From the NCBI RefSeq assembly GCF_004765605.1, contig NZ_SRLC01000002.1, positions 1 to 64,000 on the forward strand: a stretch of DNA of 64,000 nt. The letters are read 5' to 3'. Each line of letters starts with the position of its first letter. Position 1 is the first letter of the stretch. The notes beneath the pieces were generated by a model. It did not search any database. It was not told the origin of the DNA and worked only from the letters and a program-made list of their open reading frames with translations. A program made the position numbers and the translations under genes. The stretch is from Hymenobacter aquaticus. GTDB lineage: Bacteria > Bacteroidota > Bacteroidia > Cytophagales > Hymenobacteraceae. Shown here piece after piece: positions 25,317-33,881 of the stretch.

Positions 25317-25466
25317 AGCGGAGGGAAGAATCTGCAAGATGGGCGAGCTGGTGAAAGCGGCAGCGGACGGCTCATTGTCTGTTAGTTACAAGTAAAAATC
25401 GAAGGCAGAAAAGTTTGATTTTCGCGTAACCCCGCTAAACAGGCCTCCGACGTGCAGGTGCAGAGC

Positions 25467-25559
25467 ATGGATAATTCCTCAGAGTAGGCAGAGGCAGAGG
25501 CCACCGAGGCAACTCAGCGGGCCAACCGTAATGCTCAACGCTCGACGTCGGACAGCTAA
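25467..25559 (+). pseudogene. Possible small gene with in-frame TAG
   Basis: ATG opens MDNSSE, then TAG, then AEAEATEATQRANRNAQRST followed by SDS and TAA, 16 bases before a strong terminator. If the TAG is a mutated sense codon, the product was a 30-residue charged, Ala-rich peptide. The nearby terminator suggests a transcribed unit; it could equally be a small RNA. Confidence 0.25.
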
Positions 25560-25574
25560 GAAGGCTCCGTAGCG

Positions 25575-25613
25575 CAATCAAGAAGGCACCGCCGGGCGGT
25601 GCCTTCTTGATTG
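25575..25613 (+). terminator. Strong bidirectional terminator
   Basis: A 19-bp perfect inverted repeat, CAATCAAGAAGGCACCGCC (25575-25593) and its complement (25595-25613). The innermost bases form the loop. Confidence 0.8.
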
Positions 25614-25845
25614 TATAGTATATTGAAATTCAGATGTTTGTGTGATATTCTGGCGAGCTATTATCTGCGGTTGTTGCCAAAGGCAGCCCAACGCCCGAGG
25701 CTACCGAACTGTCGCTTTGTCTGTAAAATACGTGCGGATTGATTTGAAATCGGCCATTGTGGCTTGTTTTGCGCTTCCTGTCATCCGGTTTCAGGTTGGT
25801 ACACAGTTTGTATTTACCCTCGTAACCAAGAAAGGAAAATACGCC

Positions 25846-26229
25846 ATGAATCTGATCAGCAAAGAGTTTATCCGCAACATTGCCCCCCAGCTCGACTTGC
25901 TCAACACGTTGGGTGGCGGCACGGCGCAGGCAGTGGTGCGCGTAGATACGCGCGAGCAGGGCGTGGTTATTCGGGTGGCCGTGCCGGCCGTAAGCCCCGA
26001 AAACTTCCACGTCGTGCTCGATAACAGCCGCCTGACGGTGTACTGCGAGTACCGTCACCAGCCCGAGGATCAACTGGCCGCTCCGTTGTTTGCCCAAACC
26101 CTGGATCTGCCCGCCAACCTCGACCTGGCCCGCATCGATGCGGTGCACAAGGGCCACGAGCTGCAGGTGCGCATTCCCTACAAGGATGCCGCCGCGCAGA
26201 AGCGCGAAATCGAAATCAAGCAGCGGTAG
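25846..26229 (+). CDS. Hsp20/alpha-crystallin-like small heat shock protein
   Basis: 127 residues. After a short N-terminus (MNLISKEFIRNIAPQLDLL) comes a beta-sandwich pattern typical of the alpha-crystallin domain: VIRVAVPAVSPENFHVVLDN, SRLTVYCEY, FAQTLDLPANLDLARIDAVH, ELQVRIPY. The C-terminal I-x-I motif appears as EIEIK. The similarity is moderate, so the call is made from the domain pattern rather than close identity. Such proteins are ATP-independent chaperones. The start at 25846 is the only Met placed sensibly. Confidence 0.75.
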   Translation: MNLISKEFIRNIAPQLDLLNTLGGGTAQAVVRVDTREQGVVIRVAVPAVSPENFHVVLDNSRLTVYCEYRHQPEDQLAAPLFAQTLDLPANLDLARIDAVHKGHELQVRIPYKDAAAQKREIEIKQR

Positions 26230-26290
26230 GAATCTGCTCCGGCCGCACTGTTCATATCGTCGGGGCCGACCGACGCCATTGTTCCACTTG

Positions 26291-26316
26291 GCCACTGCTT
26301 CCGCAGTGGCTTTTTT
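26291..26316 (+). terminator. Terminator after the hsp20-like gene
   Basis: GCCACTGC (26291-26298) pairs with GCAGTGGC (26303-26310) around TTCC, followed by six Ts. Confidence 0.9.
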
Positions 26317-26330
26317 ATTGCCCGACTAGT

Positions 26331-26654
26331 TCAGCCAAACAGCGGAATGAGCAGCACGAAGCCCAGCAGCAGGGAAAGGTAAAACCAGCCCATGACCTGC
26401 CCCCGGTAGCGGCGCGGCAGCCGGTTGCTGAGCACCAGCACGGCCACGACCACCAGCAGCAGGTGCAGCAGCAGAAACACCACCGTCTTGACCCAGTTGC
26501 TCACAATCGTGTTTTCGGGCTGAAACTGGTCGGTCATGCCCATACCCGACGTGACCCAGCTCAGCAGGTAGTAAGCCGCCGTTTCGAAGGCCACGAACAG
26601 GCCCAGGCCCAGAAGCAGGGCCCGCGGCCCGGATTTTTCGGTGATGTCAGCCAT
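26331..26654 (-). CDS. Small membrane protein, three predicted helices
   Basis: 107 residues with hydrophobic stretches ALLLGLGLFVAFETAAYYLL, VVFLLLHLLLVVVAVLVL and VMGWFYLSLLLGFVLLIPLF, separated by short polar loops. No known family is recognised. It begins 80 bases from the end of the following minus-strand secreted protein and is separated from it by a terminator, so it is probably monocistronic. Confidence 0.7.
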   Translation of the reverse strand: MADITEKSGPRALLLGLGLFVAFETAAYYLLSWVTSGMGMTDQFQPENTIVSNWVKTVVFLLLHLLLVVVAVLVLSNRLPRRYRGQVMGWFYLSLLLGFVLLIPLFG

Positions 26655-26674
26655 TGCCGTGCTAAGCTACAAAA

Positions 26675-26712
26675 ACAAGTCGGCCAGCGGATACCTCCGC
26701 TGGCCGACTTGT
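26675..26712 (-). terminator. Terminator after the secreted protein gene
   Basis: ACAAGTCGGCCAGCGGA (26675-26691) and TCCGCTGGCCGACTTGT (26696-26712) form a perfect 17-bp stem around TACC; on the minus strand it is followed by TTTTTG. Confidence 0.88.
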
Positions 26713-26733
26713 TTGTCACTGTTATGGCGAGGC

Positions 26734-27141
26734 TTAGCCCTTGCCCTTACCGCCTTTGCCGTTGGCTTTGTAGTGCAGCGTCACGGAGACTTCGCCGCTG
26801 GGCGTCGTGGTGCTGTGGGTGGTGTAGGTTTTGCCGGCTTCCTGCCAGGTGGCATCCTTCACCAAGGTCTTGGCCGGCCGCAGCGCCGCCGGGGCCGTGC
26901 CCTTCCAGACCGAGGTTTCGTTGCCCGAAGGCGTCACCACGTACGTTTCCTGGGTCATGTCGACACACTGGGCCAGGCCGGTCAGCTCACCGGTGATGCA
27001 CTCCTTGTACTGCGACTTGTACACCAGCGCACCTTTGCCTTTGCCCTGGGTTTTAAATTCCTGGGCCTGCGCCGAGGAGCCGAAGGCAAACAGGCTGACG
27101 AACAGCAGAAAGGCGGCGCGGAAATGAAGGATATTTTTCAT
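26734..27141 (-). CDS. Secreted protein of unknown function
   Basis: 135 residues with a signal peptide (MKNILHFRAAFLLFVSLFAF ... SSAQAQ). The mature part has two Cys (ECITGEL and AQCVDM), Thr-rich beta segments (TYTTHSTTTPSGEVSVTLHY) and a C-terminus rich in Gly and Lys (KANGKGGKGKG). No known domain is recognised. The Gly/Lys tail recalls the ending of the unrelated secreted DUF6799 protein at 29228 (GGKGKMKMKRKN). Confidence 0.7.
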   Translation of the reverse strand: MKNILHFRAAFLLFVSLFAFGSSAQAQEFKTQGKGKGALVYKSQYKECITGELTGLAQCVDMTQETYVVTPSGNETSVWKGTAPAALRPAKTLVKDATWQEAGKTYTTHSTTTPSGEVSVTLHYKANGKGGKGKG

Positions 27142-27244
27142 GAGCGGGAGAGAAGATGAGGGATTTCGCAGCGCAATTCACGCTGTTGTGCAACGCTAGC
27201 CAAGAACTGTACCAAAAGTGGCTGGCAACTCCCGTCCCGCCCCG

Positions 27245-27520
27245 CTACGGCCGGCGCTGGCCCAGTACCTCGGCCGTGCGGGTCTGCACATACAGATCTT
27301 CTACTTTGGCCCGGGCCCAGGGCGTGCGCCGCAGAAACGTCAGACTCGACTTGATGCTGGGATTTACGGCGAAGCAGTTGATGCGAATCCGCTCGTCGAG
27401 GCCGGGCCAGCCGTAGTGCGCCACCAAGTATTCCAGGATCTGGGCCAGCGTGATGCCGTGCAATTCGCGGATGAGGTGGCCGGATTCGTCGCGGACGTCG
27501 GTAGGGTCGGGCTGGGGCAT
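27245..27520 (-). CDS. VF530-family DNA-binding protein
   Basis: About 91 residues. The VF530 (DUF2132) core is clear: [20 protein letters not shown], then [20 protein letters not shown], then [18 protein letters not shown]. This small helical family is described as double-stranded DNA-binding; the cellular role is not established. A CACCTTTG element on the minus strand at 27543-27550 suggests the start at 27520 or the Met four codons upstream (27532). Confidence 0.9.
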   Translation of the reverse strand: MPQPDPTDVRDESGHLIRELHGITLAQILEYLVAHYGWPGLDERIRINCFAVNPSIKSSLTFLRRTPWARAKVEDLYVQTRTAEVLGQRRP

Positions 27521-27647
27521 AACGGAAGGCAAAAAGGAACCACAAAGGTGGCAAAAAGCCTGTGGATATACGTTCTTGGGCCCGCGGCTGCCGCCGGCGG
27601 GCCGGTTTTTACCCCGGCCCAGGCATTATTGACCCTGCGCTGTTCGT

Positions 27648-27655
27648 TACCTTTG
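27648..27655 (+). promoter_or_regulatory. -7 element (TACCTTTG) for the lysozyme gene
   Basis: TACCTTTG ends two bases before an ATG at 27658, too close for that ATG to be in the transcript if initiation occurs 4-6 bases downstream. This favours the in-frame ATG at 27670 and a leader of about 10 bases. A TTG at 27629-27631 could serve as the -33 element. Confidence 0.6.
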
Positions 27656-27669
27656 CCATGGCAACTCTC

Positions 27670-28509
27670 ATGAATCGACGTTCTCCCCGCCCTGTTTCCC
27701 GCCGCCGGCCTTCCGCCCGGCGCCGCTACGCCGGCCTGGTGGGGCTGCTGCTGCTCGTGCTGGGACTGGGCGTGTACCTGCGGTATCAGCGGCAGCTGCA
27801 CCGCTACGCGCGCCGGGCCTACGCCAGCTTCACCTTCAGCAGCCTGACGGGCCGCGAAAAGACGCCCCTGCTCAGCGGCTACTCCGTGCACGGCATCGAC
27901 GTCTCGTCCTACCAGGGCACCATCGACTGGAAAACCGTGGCCGAGCACGACGTGCGCTTTGCCTTCATCAAGGCCAGTGAGGGCGTAACCCTGCGCGACG
28001 CCCGCTTCCGCCGCAACTGGCGCGAGGCGCAGCGGGCCGGCATCTACCGGGGCGCTTACCACTATTTTCAGCCCAACTACGACGGGGCCAAGCAAGCCAA
28101 CCTGTTTACGCGCACCGTGCCGTTGGCCGTCGGCGACCTGCCGCCCGTGCTCGACGTGGAAGCCCCCGAGTTTCACGATGTGGCCGTGATGCGCCGGGGC
28201 GTGGGCACCTGGCTGCGGCTCGTGGAGCGGCACTACGGGGTGAAGCCCATTCTGTATTCCAACTACAGCTTCTACAAGCGCCACCTGGCCGGCCACTTCG
28301 ACGACTACCCGCTCTGGCTGGCCCACTACGAGGTCGAAAGCCCGCAGCTGCCCCCCGACAAGTGGATTATCTGGCAGCACAGCGACGAAGCCTACGTGCC
28401 CGGCATCCGGGGCACGGTCGACTTTAACGTGTTTCAGGGTAACTTCGAGAGCCTGCTGGCGTTGCGTATTCCGGCGGCCGGCAAAAGTGCCCCGGCCCGC
28501 CTTCACTAA
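27670..28509 (+). CDS. GH25 family lysozyme (N-acetylmuramidase), membrane anchored
   Basis: About 279 residues. A basic N-terminus and one membrane segment (YAGLVGLLLLVLGLGVYL) are followed by the GH25 barrel: HGIDVSSYQGTIDW, FAFIKASEGVTLRD, the catalytic LPPVLDVEAPEF, KPILYSNYSFYK, LWLAHYEV and the C-terminal RGTVDFNVFQGN. The enzyme hydrolyses the MurNAc-GlcNAc bond in peptidoglycan. The RlpA-like gene begins 11 bases downstream on the same strand, so the two may act together on the wall. Confidence 0.93.
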   Translation: MNRRSPRPVSRRRPSARRRYAGLVGLLLLVLGLGVYLRYQRQLHRYARRAYASFTFSSLTGREKTPLLSGYSVHGIDVSSYQGTIDWKTVAEHDVRFAFIKASEGVTLRDARFRRNWREAQRAGIYRGAYHYFQPNYDGAKQANLFTRTVPLAVGDLPPVLDVEAPEFHDVAVMRRGVGTWLRLVERHYGVKPILYSNYSFYKRHLAGHFDDYPLWLAHYEVESPQLPPDKWIIWQHSDEAYVPGIRGTVDFNVFQGNFESLLALRIPAAGKSAPARLH

Positions 28510-28520
28510 CCCCGTCTGCT

Positions 28521-28913
28521 TTGCTATATACTCCGTTTCTTCGCCTGACTGCCCTTGGTCTGCTGGCCGGTAGCCTGCTGCTGGGCAGCTGCGGCGGCAG
28601 CAAGGATGCCTTCACCCAAAGCGGCGGGGCTTCTTACTACGCCGATAAGTTCAACGGCCGCAAAACGGCCAGCGGCACCACCTACCGGCCCAATAAGCTC
28701 ACGGCGGCCCACAACACCCTGCCGTTCGGGACCGTGGTGCGGGTGACCAACCCGCGCAACAAACGCTCGGTGAAAGTTACCGTCACCGACCGGGGCCCGC
28801 ACGCCAAAGGCCGCGTCATTGACCTCTCGCGCAAAGCCGCCCGCAAAATCGACATCGTGGACGCCGGCGTGGCCCCGGTGCGGCTGAAGGTCGTGCGGGC
28901 CGCCAAACGCTGA
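28521..28913 (+). CDS. rlpA: RlpA-like double-psi beta-barrel lipoprotein
   Basis: 130 residues starting at TTG, as no ATG precedes the signal sequence. The lipobox is LLLGSCGG. The double-psi beta-barrel has GGASYYADKFNGRKTASGTT, NTLPFGTVVRVTNPRNKRSV and VTDRGPHAKGRVIDLSRKAA, including the conserved Asp of DRGP. There is no SPOR domain. RlpA proteins in other bacteria cleave naked glycan strands or support separation. It follows the lysozyme gene directly. Confidence 0.9.
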   Translation: MLYTPFLRLTALGLLAGSLLLGSCGGSKDAFTQSGGASYYADKFNGRKTASGTTYRPNKLTAAHNTLPFGTVVRVTNPRNKRSVKVTVTDRGPHAKGRVIDLSRKAARKIDIVDAGVAPVRLKVVRAAKR

Positions 28914-28949
28914 TTTCCGCCTTTTTCTCCTCCCTAGAATAGTTGCCGC

Positions 28950-29144
28950 ATGCGCATCCGCAAGAAAGTGAAGTGGGTACAGCCCGCCGAAGCCGACCGG
29001 TTTACCGCCCTGAGTGCCTTCGTAAAAGCCGCCGAAGCCCAAACCTGGACCGAGGCCGAAATTCAGTTTGTCATCAACGAAGTGGTGGAAGCCCGCGACG
29101 AGGCCGAGGTGCACGCCATCTTCCAGGATTGTACCCAACGGTAA
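28950..29144 (+). CDS. Conserved small acidic protein, unknown function
   Basis: 64 residues, soluble, with a basic start ([18 protein letters not shown]) and a largely helical acidic body ([20 protein letters not shown]). No domain is recognised. It lies 36 bases after the RlpA-like gene on the same strand and is followed by a terminator, so it probably ends that transcript. Confidence 0.6.
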   Translation: MRIRKKVKWVQPAEADRFTALSAFVKAAEAQTWTEAEIQFVINEVVEARDEAEVHAIFQDCTQR

Positions 29145-29171
29145 GCCCCGGGCCCATCCGCCAACACCCAA

Positions 29172-29206
29172 CAAGCCCCGACGCTGCCAGCGCCGGGGCT
29201 TGTTTG
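29172..29206 (+). terminator. Terminator between convergent genes
   Basis: CAAGCCCCG (29172-29180) pairs with CGGGGCTTG (29193-29201), with an inner CGCTG/CAGCG pairing, followed by TTTG. Confidence 0.75.
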
Positions 29207-29227
29207 CTTGGGGGAAGAAGGACGTTA

Positions 29228-29644
29228 CTAATTTTTGCGCTTCATCTTCATTTTGCCCTTGCCGCCGTTTTTCGACATGGCCATCAGGCTGTCCTGCTCG
29301 GCTTTCATGGTGGCCGTGGTCAGGCGGCCGCTCAAGGAGAGCATGTCGCCTTCTTTCATCGTCACTGTGCTGCCGTCGGCCATCGTCACGCTGCCGTCGG
29401 CCATGATTTTGGTGCCGTTAGTCAGCGTGGTCGGCTCGGCCAGGGTGGTGGTCATGCCCTGACGGGTCACCATCACCTTGCCGTCCTTCATCACCACGCC
29501 GTCTTTCATCGTCACGCCTTCGCGCACCACCACTTTTTCCTTGGGGGCTACTGCCCGGCGGGGGGCTACTTTGGTTTGGGCTTGCGCGGCGAAACCGGCC
29601 AGGGCCAGGCCCAGCGTCAACAGAAATGAGAAGCGGAGTTTCAT
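29228..29644 (-). CDS. Secreted DUF6799-type repeat protein
   Basis: 138 residues with a signal peptide (MKLRFSFLLTLGLALAGFAA ... QAQ). The mature part is made of short repeats built on VTMKDGVVMKDGKVMVTRQG and GTKIMADGSVTMADGSTVTM, the DUF6799 pattern common in Hymenobacter relatives. The C-terminus is very basic (GGKGKMKMKRKN). The function is unknown; metal binding by the Met-rich repeats is only a guess. The start at 29644 is set by the signal peptide. Confidence 0.8.
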   Translation of the reverse strand: MKLRFSFLLTLGLALAGFAAQAQTKVAPRRAVAPKEKVVVREGVTMKDGVVMKDGKVMVTRQGMTTTLAEPTTLTNGTKIMADGSVTMADGSTVTMKEGDMLSLSGRLTTATMKAEQDSLMAMSKNGGKGKMKMKRKN

Positions 29645-29814
29645 GGGAGAGAAAATAGAAGTGAGAGAGGTAAGCTGCTTTTCAAGTGATGTAAAATACA
29701 AAACGTCACCTAAAGTTCCCGCGTTGCCGGGGGCAACCTCAGAAAGCAGTCTGGCGTTAAAAAATGGTCTACTCTGCCTATCCATCTCCATTTCGTTCCT
29801 AAAGATTTCTTCGC

Positions 29815-30153
29815 ATGAGTGCTGCCACCCCGAATCCGGAAATTTACGCTGAGTTCAAGCGCCAAGTGAATATGACCGCCACCGAGCTGCGGCACTGGCT
29901 TACAACGGAAGAATCCAAATCGGTAGGCCAGGACGACGGCGACGGGGAAAGCGTCGGCCACAAGTCGGGCAAGCACATTGTGCAGATTCTGGAGAAGAAA
30001 AAAGCCGACCTCACGGCCGCCGATGAGGCTCACATGCACAAAGTTCATTCCTACATCAGCCGGCATCTGGCCCAGGGCCCGGCCGCCGACAAAGAGCACT
30101 CCCGCTGGCGCTACTCCCTGATGAACTGGGGCCACGATCCGCTGAAAAAGTAA
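29815..30153 (+). CDS. DUF3140 domain protein
   Basis: 112 residues: an N-terminal helix (YAEFKRQVNMTATELRHWLT), then GHKSGKHIVQILEKKKADLT, then HMHKVHSYISRHLAQGP and the C-terminal RWRYSLMNWGHDP. This is the DUF3140 family, sometimes described as DNA-binding. Its role is unknown. It lies 80 bases upstream of the cbpA-like gene on the same strand. Confidence 0.85.
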   Translation: MSAATPNPEIYAEFKRQVNMTATELRHWLTTEESKSVGQDDGDGESVGHKSGKHIVQILEKKKADLTAADEAHMHKVHSYISRHLAQGPAADKEHSRWRYSLMNWGHDPLKK

Positions 30154-30234
30154 TTTCGCGGAGCCGGCCCGATACGGAAAATCTCCCCTTTGTTTTGCTC
30201 CTTACCGGCCGGCCCTTCAGCCCCTCCCAACCCC

Positions 30235-31170
30235 ATGGATTACAAAGACTATTACAAGATTCTGGGTGTCGACAAAAACGCCACCACCGACCAGATCAAG
30301 AAGGCATACCGTAAGCTGGCGCGCCAGCACCACCCCGATGTGAACCCGAACAACGCGGATGCCGAGCAGAAATTCAAGGAAGTAAACGAGGCCAACGAAG
30401 TGCTCAGCGACGAGGAAAAGCGCCGCAAGTACGACCAGCTCGGGGCCGACTGGCAGCGCTACCAGCAGGCCGGCGCCGGCCGGGGCAGTGCCGGTGGGGG
30501 CGGGGGCTTCGACTGGTCGCAGTACGCGCAGCAGGGTGGGGGCTTCGGCGGCGGCGGTAGCAACGACCCCTTCGGCGGCGCCGACTTCTCCGATTTCTTC
30601 AGCTCCATCTTCGGGGGCTCGGGCGGCCGGGCCAGCGGCAACGCCCGCCCCGGGGCCGGCCAGGACTACCAGGCCGAGCTGGAGCTGACGCTGGAAGACG
30701 CCTACCAGGGCGGGCCGCGCACCCTCACCGTAAACGGCAAAAAGCTGCGCATTACCATTCAGCCCGGCGTGGAAGATGGCCAGACCATCCGGCTGCGCGA
30801 CCAGGGCGGCCCCGGCCGCAACGGTGGCCCCAGCGGCTCGCTCTACATCACCATCCGCATCCAGCCCGATGCCCGCTACACCCGCACCGGCAACGATCTG
30901 ACCATGGACGTGCCCGTGAGCATCTACAAGGCGCTGCTGGGCGGCGAGCAGGTCGTTGATACGTTTTCGGGTCCGGTCAAAATCAAGATCAAGCCCGAAA
31001 CGGCCAACGGTACTCGCCTGCGCCTGCGCGGCAAAGGCTTCCCAGTGTACCGGCAGGCCGGCCAGTTCGGCGACCTGTACCTGCGCCTGTCCCTGACGCT
31101 GCCCCAGCACCTGACCGACGAAGAAAAAGCGCTTATTCAGCAATTGGCCCACCTCCGCAACGAAGCCTGA
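30235..31170 (+). CDS. cbpA: DnaJ-type co-chaperone, CbpA-like
   Basis: 311 residues. The J domain occupies residues 1-70 with the HPD motif at 33-35 ([20 protein letters not shown]). A Gly/Phe-rich linker ([20 protein letters not shown]) leads to the two C-terminal beta domains with the family-typical [11 protein letters not shown] and RLRGKGFP. There is no zinc finger, as in CbpA/type II DnaJ. It probably stimulates DnaK and may bind DNA. The start at 30235 gives the standard J-domain N-terminus. The cbpM-like modulator follows after five bases. Confidence 0.93.
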   Translation: MDYKDYYKILGVDKNATTDQIKKAYRKLARQHHPDVNPNNADAEQKFKEVNEANEVLSDEEKRRKYDQLGADWQRYQQAGAGRGSAGGGGGFDWSQYAQQGGGFGGGGSNDPFGGADFSDFFSSIFGGSGGRASGNARPGAGQDYQAELELTLEDAYQGGPRTLTVNGKKLRITIQPGVEDGQTIRLRDQGGPGRNGGPSGSLYITIRIQPDARYTRTGNDLTMDVPVSIYKALLGGEQVVDTFSGPVKIKIKPETANGTRLRLRGKGFPVYRQAGQFGDLYLRLSLTLPQHLTDEEKALIQQLAHLRNEA

Positions 31171-31175
31171 CCGCC

Positions 31176-31502
31176 ATGGAAACGCACATTATCACCATCA
31201 CGCTGCGCGAGTGCTCGACGCAGTACGGCCTGAGCGAGGCCGACGTCCGCGAGTTTATCGACCTGGGCCTGCTGCAAGCCGCCGACACGCCCGACGCCAT
31301 CTTCGGCGAAGCCGACCACCTGGCCCGCCTCGCCCGCCTCCACCACGACCTGGGCCTGAGTAAGGAAGCCATTGATGTAATTGTGGCCATGCGGCAGCGC
31401 CTGGTGGTCGTGCAGGAGGCACTGGCCCGGCAGACGGCCCGCGCCACCCAGCTGGAGCGGTACCTGCGCGGCTCGGGGCCGGTTGTCGAAACCGACTTCT
31501 AG
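31176..31502 (+). CDS. cbpM: CbpM-like chaperone modulator (MerR-like HTH)
   Basis: 108 residues. A MerR-type winged helix (TLRECSTQYGLSEADVREFI, then DLGLLQAADTPDAIFGEADH) is followed by a helical segment (LGLSKEAIDVIVAMRQRLVV) and a coiled C-terminus. In characterised systems CbpM binds the J domain of CbpA and inhibits it. The five-base spacing after cbpA supports the pairing. Confidence 0.85.
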   Translation: METHIITITLRECSTQYGLSEADVREFIDLGLLQAADTPDAIFGEADHLARLARLHHDLGLSKEAIDVIVAMRQRLVVVQEALARQTARATQLERYLRGSGPVVETDF

Positions 31503-31528
31503 CGGCCGACGTCGGCCCAGTCGGCGGC

Positions 31529-32266
31529 TTACACCAAATCGACGGCCAAAGCCAGGGCGCAGCCGACCAGCGTGGCCGCCAGCTTGGGCAGGTTCAGGTG
31601 GTGCTCGGGGCTGGTTTCAAATAGAATGGTGGTTGATACGTGCAGGAAGTTGCCGGCCACCAGGCCCAGCAGGGCCGCGTACCAGCCGCCCTGGAGCAGG
31701 TTTTCCAGCACCACGTAGTTGCTCACGATGATGCCCGCCGGCCCGGCCAGGGCAAACAGTACCAAATACGGAAAGGCCCGCTGGAAGCTGTTGAGCCGCA
31801 GCAGCAGGGCCGCCATCAGGGCAAAAGCCGCCGGAATGTGGTGCAGGGCAATGCCGGCTAGGATAGCGTAGAAGCTCTGTCCCACGCCCGCCGCCCCCGG
31901 CGACTTCACCAGGATGCTGCCTTCCAGAAACGAGTGCAGCACCAACGAAAACAGCAGCAGAAACGGCACCCGGCCCGCGTGCGAGGTATGGTAGTGCACG
32001 TGCCCGTGCTCCACGCCCTGCGAAAAAACCTCCAGCAGCAGCTGCCCAAAAAAGCCCGCCAGCACGAAATAGCCAATCCGGTGGCTAACCTCCGGTCCCA
32101 GACTCAGGGCCTCGGGCAGCAGGTGCATAATGGTCAGGGTGAACAGGTAGGCGCCGCTGAAAGCCAGCAGCGGCTTCATCCAGGTGGTGCGGGCCGTCGG
32201 CACGAAGCGCGTCAGCCACCCCGCCCCCATGACGGTGAGAAATAACAGGAAAACGGCAAACCACAT
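31529..32266 (-). CDS. ZIP-family metal transporter
   Basis: 245 residues with about eight membrane helices. The ZIP signature helices are present: SLVLHSFLEGSIL in the middle and ALHHIPAAFALMAALLL, whose His and Glu residues line the metal path. A His-rich loop (EHGHVHYHTSHAG) lies between, as usual for Zn/Fe importers. The metal is probably Zn2+ or Fe2+. It is convergent with cbpM. A long palindromic repeat lies just upstream. Confidence 0.9.
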   Translation of the reverse strand: MWFAVFLLFLTVMGAGWLTRFVPTARTTWMKPLLAFSGAYLFTLTIMHLLPEALSLGPEVSHRIGYFVLAGFFGQLLLEVFSQGVEHGHVHYHTSHAGRVPFLLLFSLVLHSFLEGSILVKSPGAAGVGQSFYAILAGIALHHIPAAFALMAALLLRLNSFQRAFPYLVLFALAGPAGIIVSNYVVLENLLQGGWYAALLGLVAGNFLHVSTTILFETSPEHHLNLPKLAATLVGCALALAVDLV

Positions 32267-32279
32267 AGGGGTAATGTGC

Positions 32280-32416
32280 TAAGGTGCGAATGTGGGAAAT
32301 GTGCTGATAAGGAAAATGTGCAGAGGTCTTGCTGCTGGGTAAGCTGAGCAATGCACTGCTGCCCGGCGCTGTATCCGAACATTAGCACATCAGCACATTC
32401 CCCACATTAGCACCTT
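32280..32416. repeat. Long inverted repeat, family B copy 1
   Basis: A 29-base left arm beginning TAAGGTGCGAATGTGGG (32280-32308) and ending GTGCTGAT pairs with a right arm at 32389-32416 ending GCACCTTA, with two mismatches and about 80 bases between. The right arm ends six bases past the stop codon of the methyltransferase gene. The second copy at 34545-34630 shares the blocks AAGGTGCTAATG and AATGTGCTGAT. Confidence 0.85.
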
Positions 32417-32422
32417 AAATCC

Positions 32423-33163
32423 CTATTTTTTCAGGACGAAGATCATGCGGGGGCTGGTCTTCTCGTCGTAGGGGGCGAGGTGGTAGTCGCCCAGCACCTC
32501 GGCCAAGCGCAGGCCCGCCATCTGGAAGTATTCCTCGAACCGGTCCCGGCTCAGGGCCCGCACCCGCTCCTCGTATTGCTGCACCTGGCCTTCCCGGTCC
32601 GTAAACCGGATTTCCTTCACGATGAAGTCGTTGGAGAGGTGGCGGTGCAGTTGAAAGGTGATGCCGTCCACGGTTTTCTCCTCGTGCGCCACCAACTCGC
32701 GCACCGTCAGCTCGGTGTTCATAAAGTCGATGACCATCTTGCCGCCCGGCCGCAATGCTGCCGCTGCCGAGCGTAGCGCTACCACGTTCTCGGTTTCGTT
32801 GGCGAAATAGCCAAAGCTGGTAAAGAGGTTGAAGATGAAGTCGAACGGGCCGAAGGGCAGCGGGTCGCGCATGTCGTGCACGTGAAAGTGCAGGTGCTCG
32901 TGGGCAAACTGCCGGGCGTGGGCAATGCTTTCCGGGGAGAGGTCCACGCCGGTTACGTCGTAGCCCTGCTCGCTGAGGTAGATGGAGTGCCGGCCTTTGC
33001 CGCAGGCCAGATCCAGCAGGCGGGTGCTGGGTTTCGGGTGCAAGTGCGTCAGCAGCTCATCAATAAAAACGCGTGCTTCCGTATGGTTCCGGTCCCGGTA
33101 CAGCAGGTGGTAGTAAGGCGAGTCGAACCAGGTACTAAACCATTCGGCTTCTGATTGTGGCAT
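32423..33163 (-). CDS. SAM-dependent methyltransferase
   Basis: 246 residues with SAM motif I (TRLLDLACGKGRHSIYLSEQ, residues 47-66), the following acidic strand VTGVDLSPESIAHAR and motif post-I DFIFNLFTSFGYF. It resembles the small class I methyltransferases found throughout Bacteroidota; the substrate is unknown. The opening AEWFSTWFDSPYYHLLYRDR is typical of that group. An inverted repeat follows the stop codon. Confidence 0.85.
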   Translation of the reverse strand: MPQSEAEWFSTWFDSPYYHLLYRDRNHTEARVFIDELLTHLHPKPSTRLLDLACGKGRHSIYLSEQGYDVTGVDLSPESIAHARQFAHEHLHFHVHDMRDPLPFGPFDFIFNLFTSFGYFANETENVVALRSAAAALRPGGKMVIDFMNTELTVRELVAHEEKTVDGITFQLHRHLSNDFIVKEIRFTDREGQVQQYEERVRALSRDRFEEYFQMAGLRLAEVLGDYHLAPYDEKTSPRMIFVLKK

Positions 33164-33312
33164 TCAAAAGAGCAATGAGCGGGAGAGGCAACAACGGGTG
33201 ACCCAAAGCGAAGGGACGCGCTATTTTGCAACAATGTTACAAAAAGCCGCCGACATTGGGCCTTGCTGTCGGCCCGGACCAGGAGCAGCCGCGGGGCCTT
33301 GTGCAACAAATC

Positions 33313-33365
33313 GGCCCCGGTGCCTGCTACTCCCCACTCGGGAAAGAATAGCAGGCGCCGGGGCC
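33313..33365 (-). terminator. Hairpin after the small lipoprotein gene
   Basis: GGCCCCGGTGCCTGCTA (33313-33329) pairs with TAGCAGGCGCCGGGGCC (33349-33365) with one mismatched pair. It lies 27 bases after the stop codon at 33392 on the minus strand. T residues beyond the stem are few. Confidence 0.65.
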
Positions 33366-33391
33366 TAAAAGCTTGACAGCAAAGAGGAATA

Positions 33392-33763
33392 CTACTCCTC
33401 TTTCATCTTTTCAGCGGGCTTCTCGTTGGCGTCGTGCTGGGTTTCAGCAGGAGCGGGAGCAGCGGCTTCCTGCTTGGTGCGGTCGGTTTCTTCGCCGTTG
33501 GCCGAAATGCCGTGCTCAGCGGTGGGGTGGCGGTCCTTCTCGAAGTTGGTGTGGGAGCTGATGGGCTCGGCAATGGCGCCGCCCTTGGCCTGGTGCGCTT
33601 CTTCCACGGTGCCCTGGTCGAAGTTATCGGTGGTGCGGGAGCCGGGAGCCACCTGGTCCACGGATACTTTGGCTTCCGGACGCAGGTCCGATGGTTCGCT
33701 GCTGCAGGCGTTCAGGGCCAGGGTGGCCACGGCCACGGCGGAGAGCAGAAGATTTTTAGTCAT
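33392..33763 (-). CDS. Small lipoprotein of unknown function
   Basis: 123 residues. The lipobox ATLALNACSS predicts acylation at Cys20. The mature protein is hydrophilic and low in structure, rich in Glu, Ala, Lys and His (EETDRTKQEAAAPAPAETQH), with no recognised domain. The minus-strand hairpin downstream and the isolated position suggest a single-gene transcript. Confidence 0.75.
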   Translation of the reverse strand: MTKNLLLSAVAVATLALNACSSEPSDLRPEAKVSVDQVAPGSRTTDNFDQGTVEEAHQAKGGAIAEPISSHTNFEKDRHPTAEHGISANGEETDRTKQEAAAPAPAETQHDANEKPAEKMKEE

Positions 33764-33881
33764 GTTCGTAAGAGGTTGAAATGCTAAGCGTTAGGGCAGG
33801 CAATCAGCCACGATACGGGCCTCTGCCTGTTGCCTTGCCTGCTTCGTACCAAGGTACTGTACCGGCTCAAGCGGGTCAAAG

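Larger units (their letters stand above)
25317..25845. other. 530-base intergenic stretch with a small decayed frame
   Basis: Contains a short gene remnant (25467-25559), the terminator at 25575-25613 and an AT-rich segment (25613-25845) that probably holds the hsp20 promoter. Nothing else is recognised. Confidence 0.5.
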
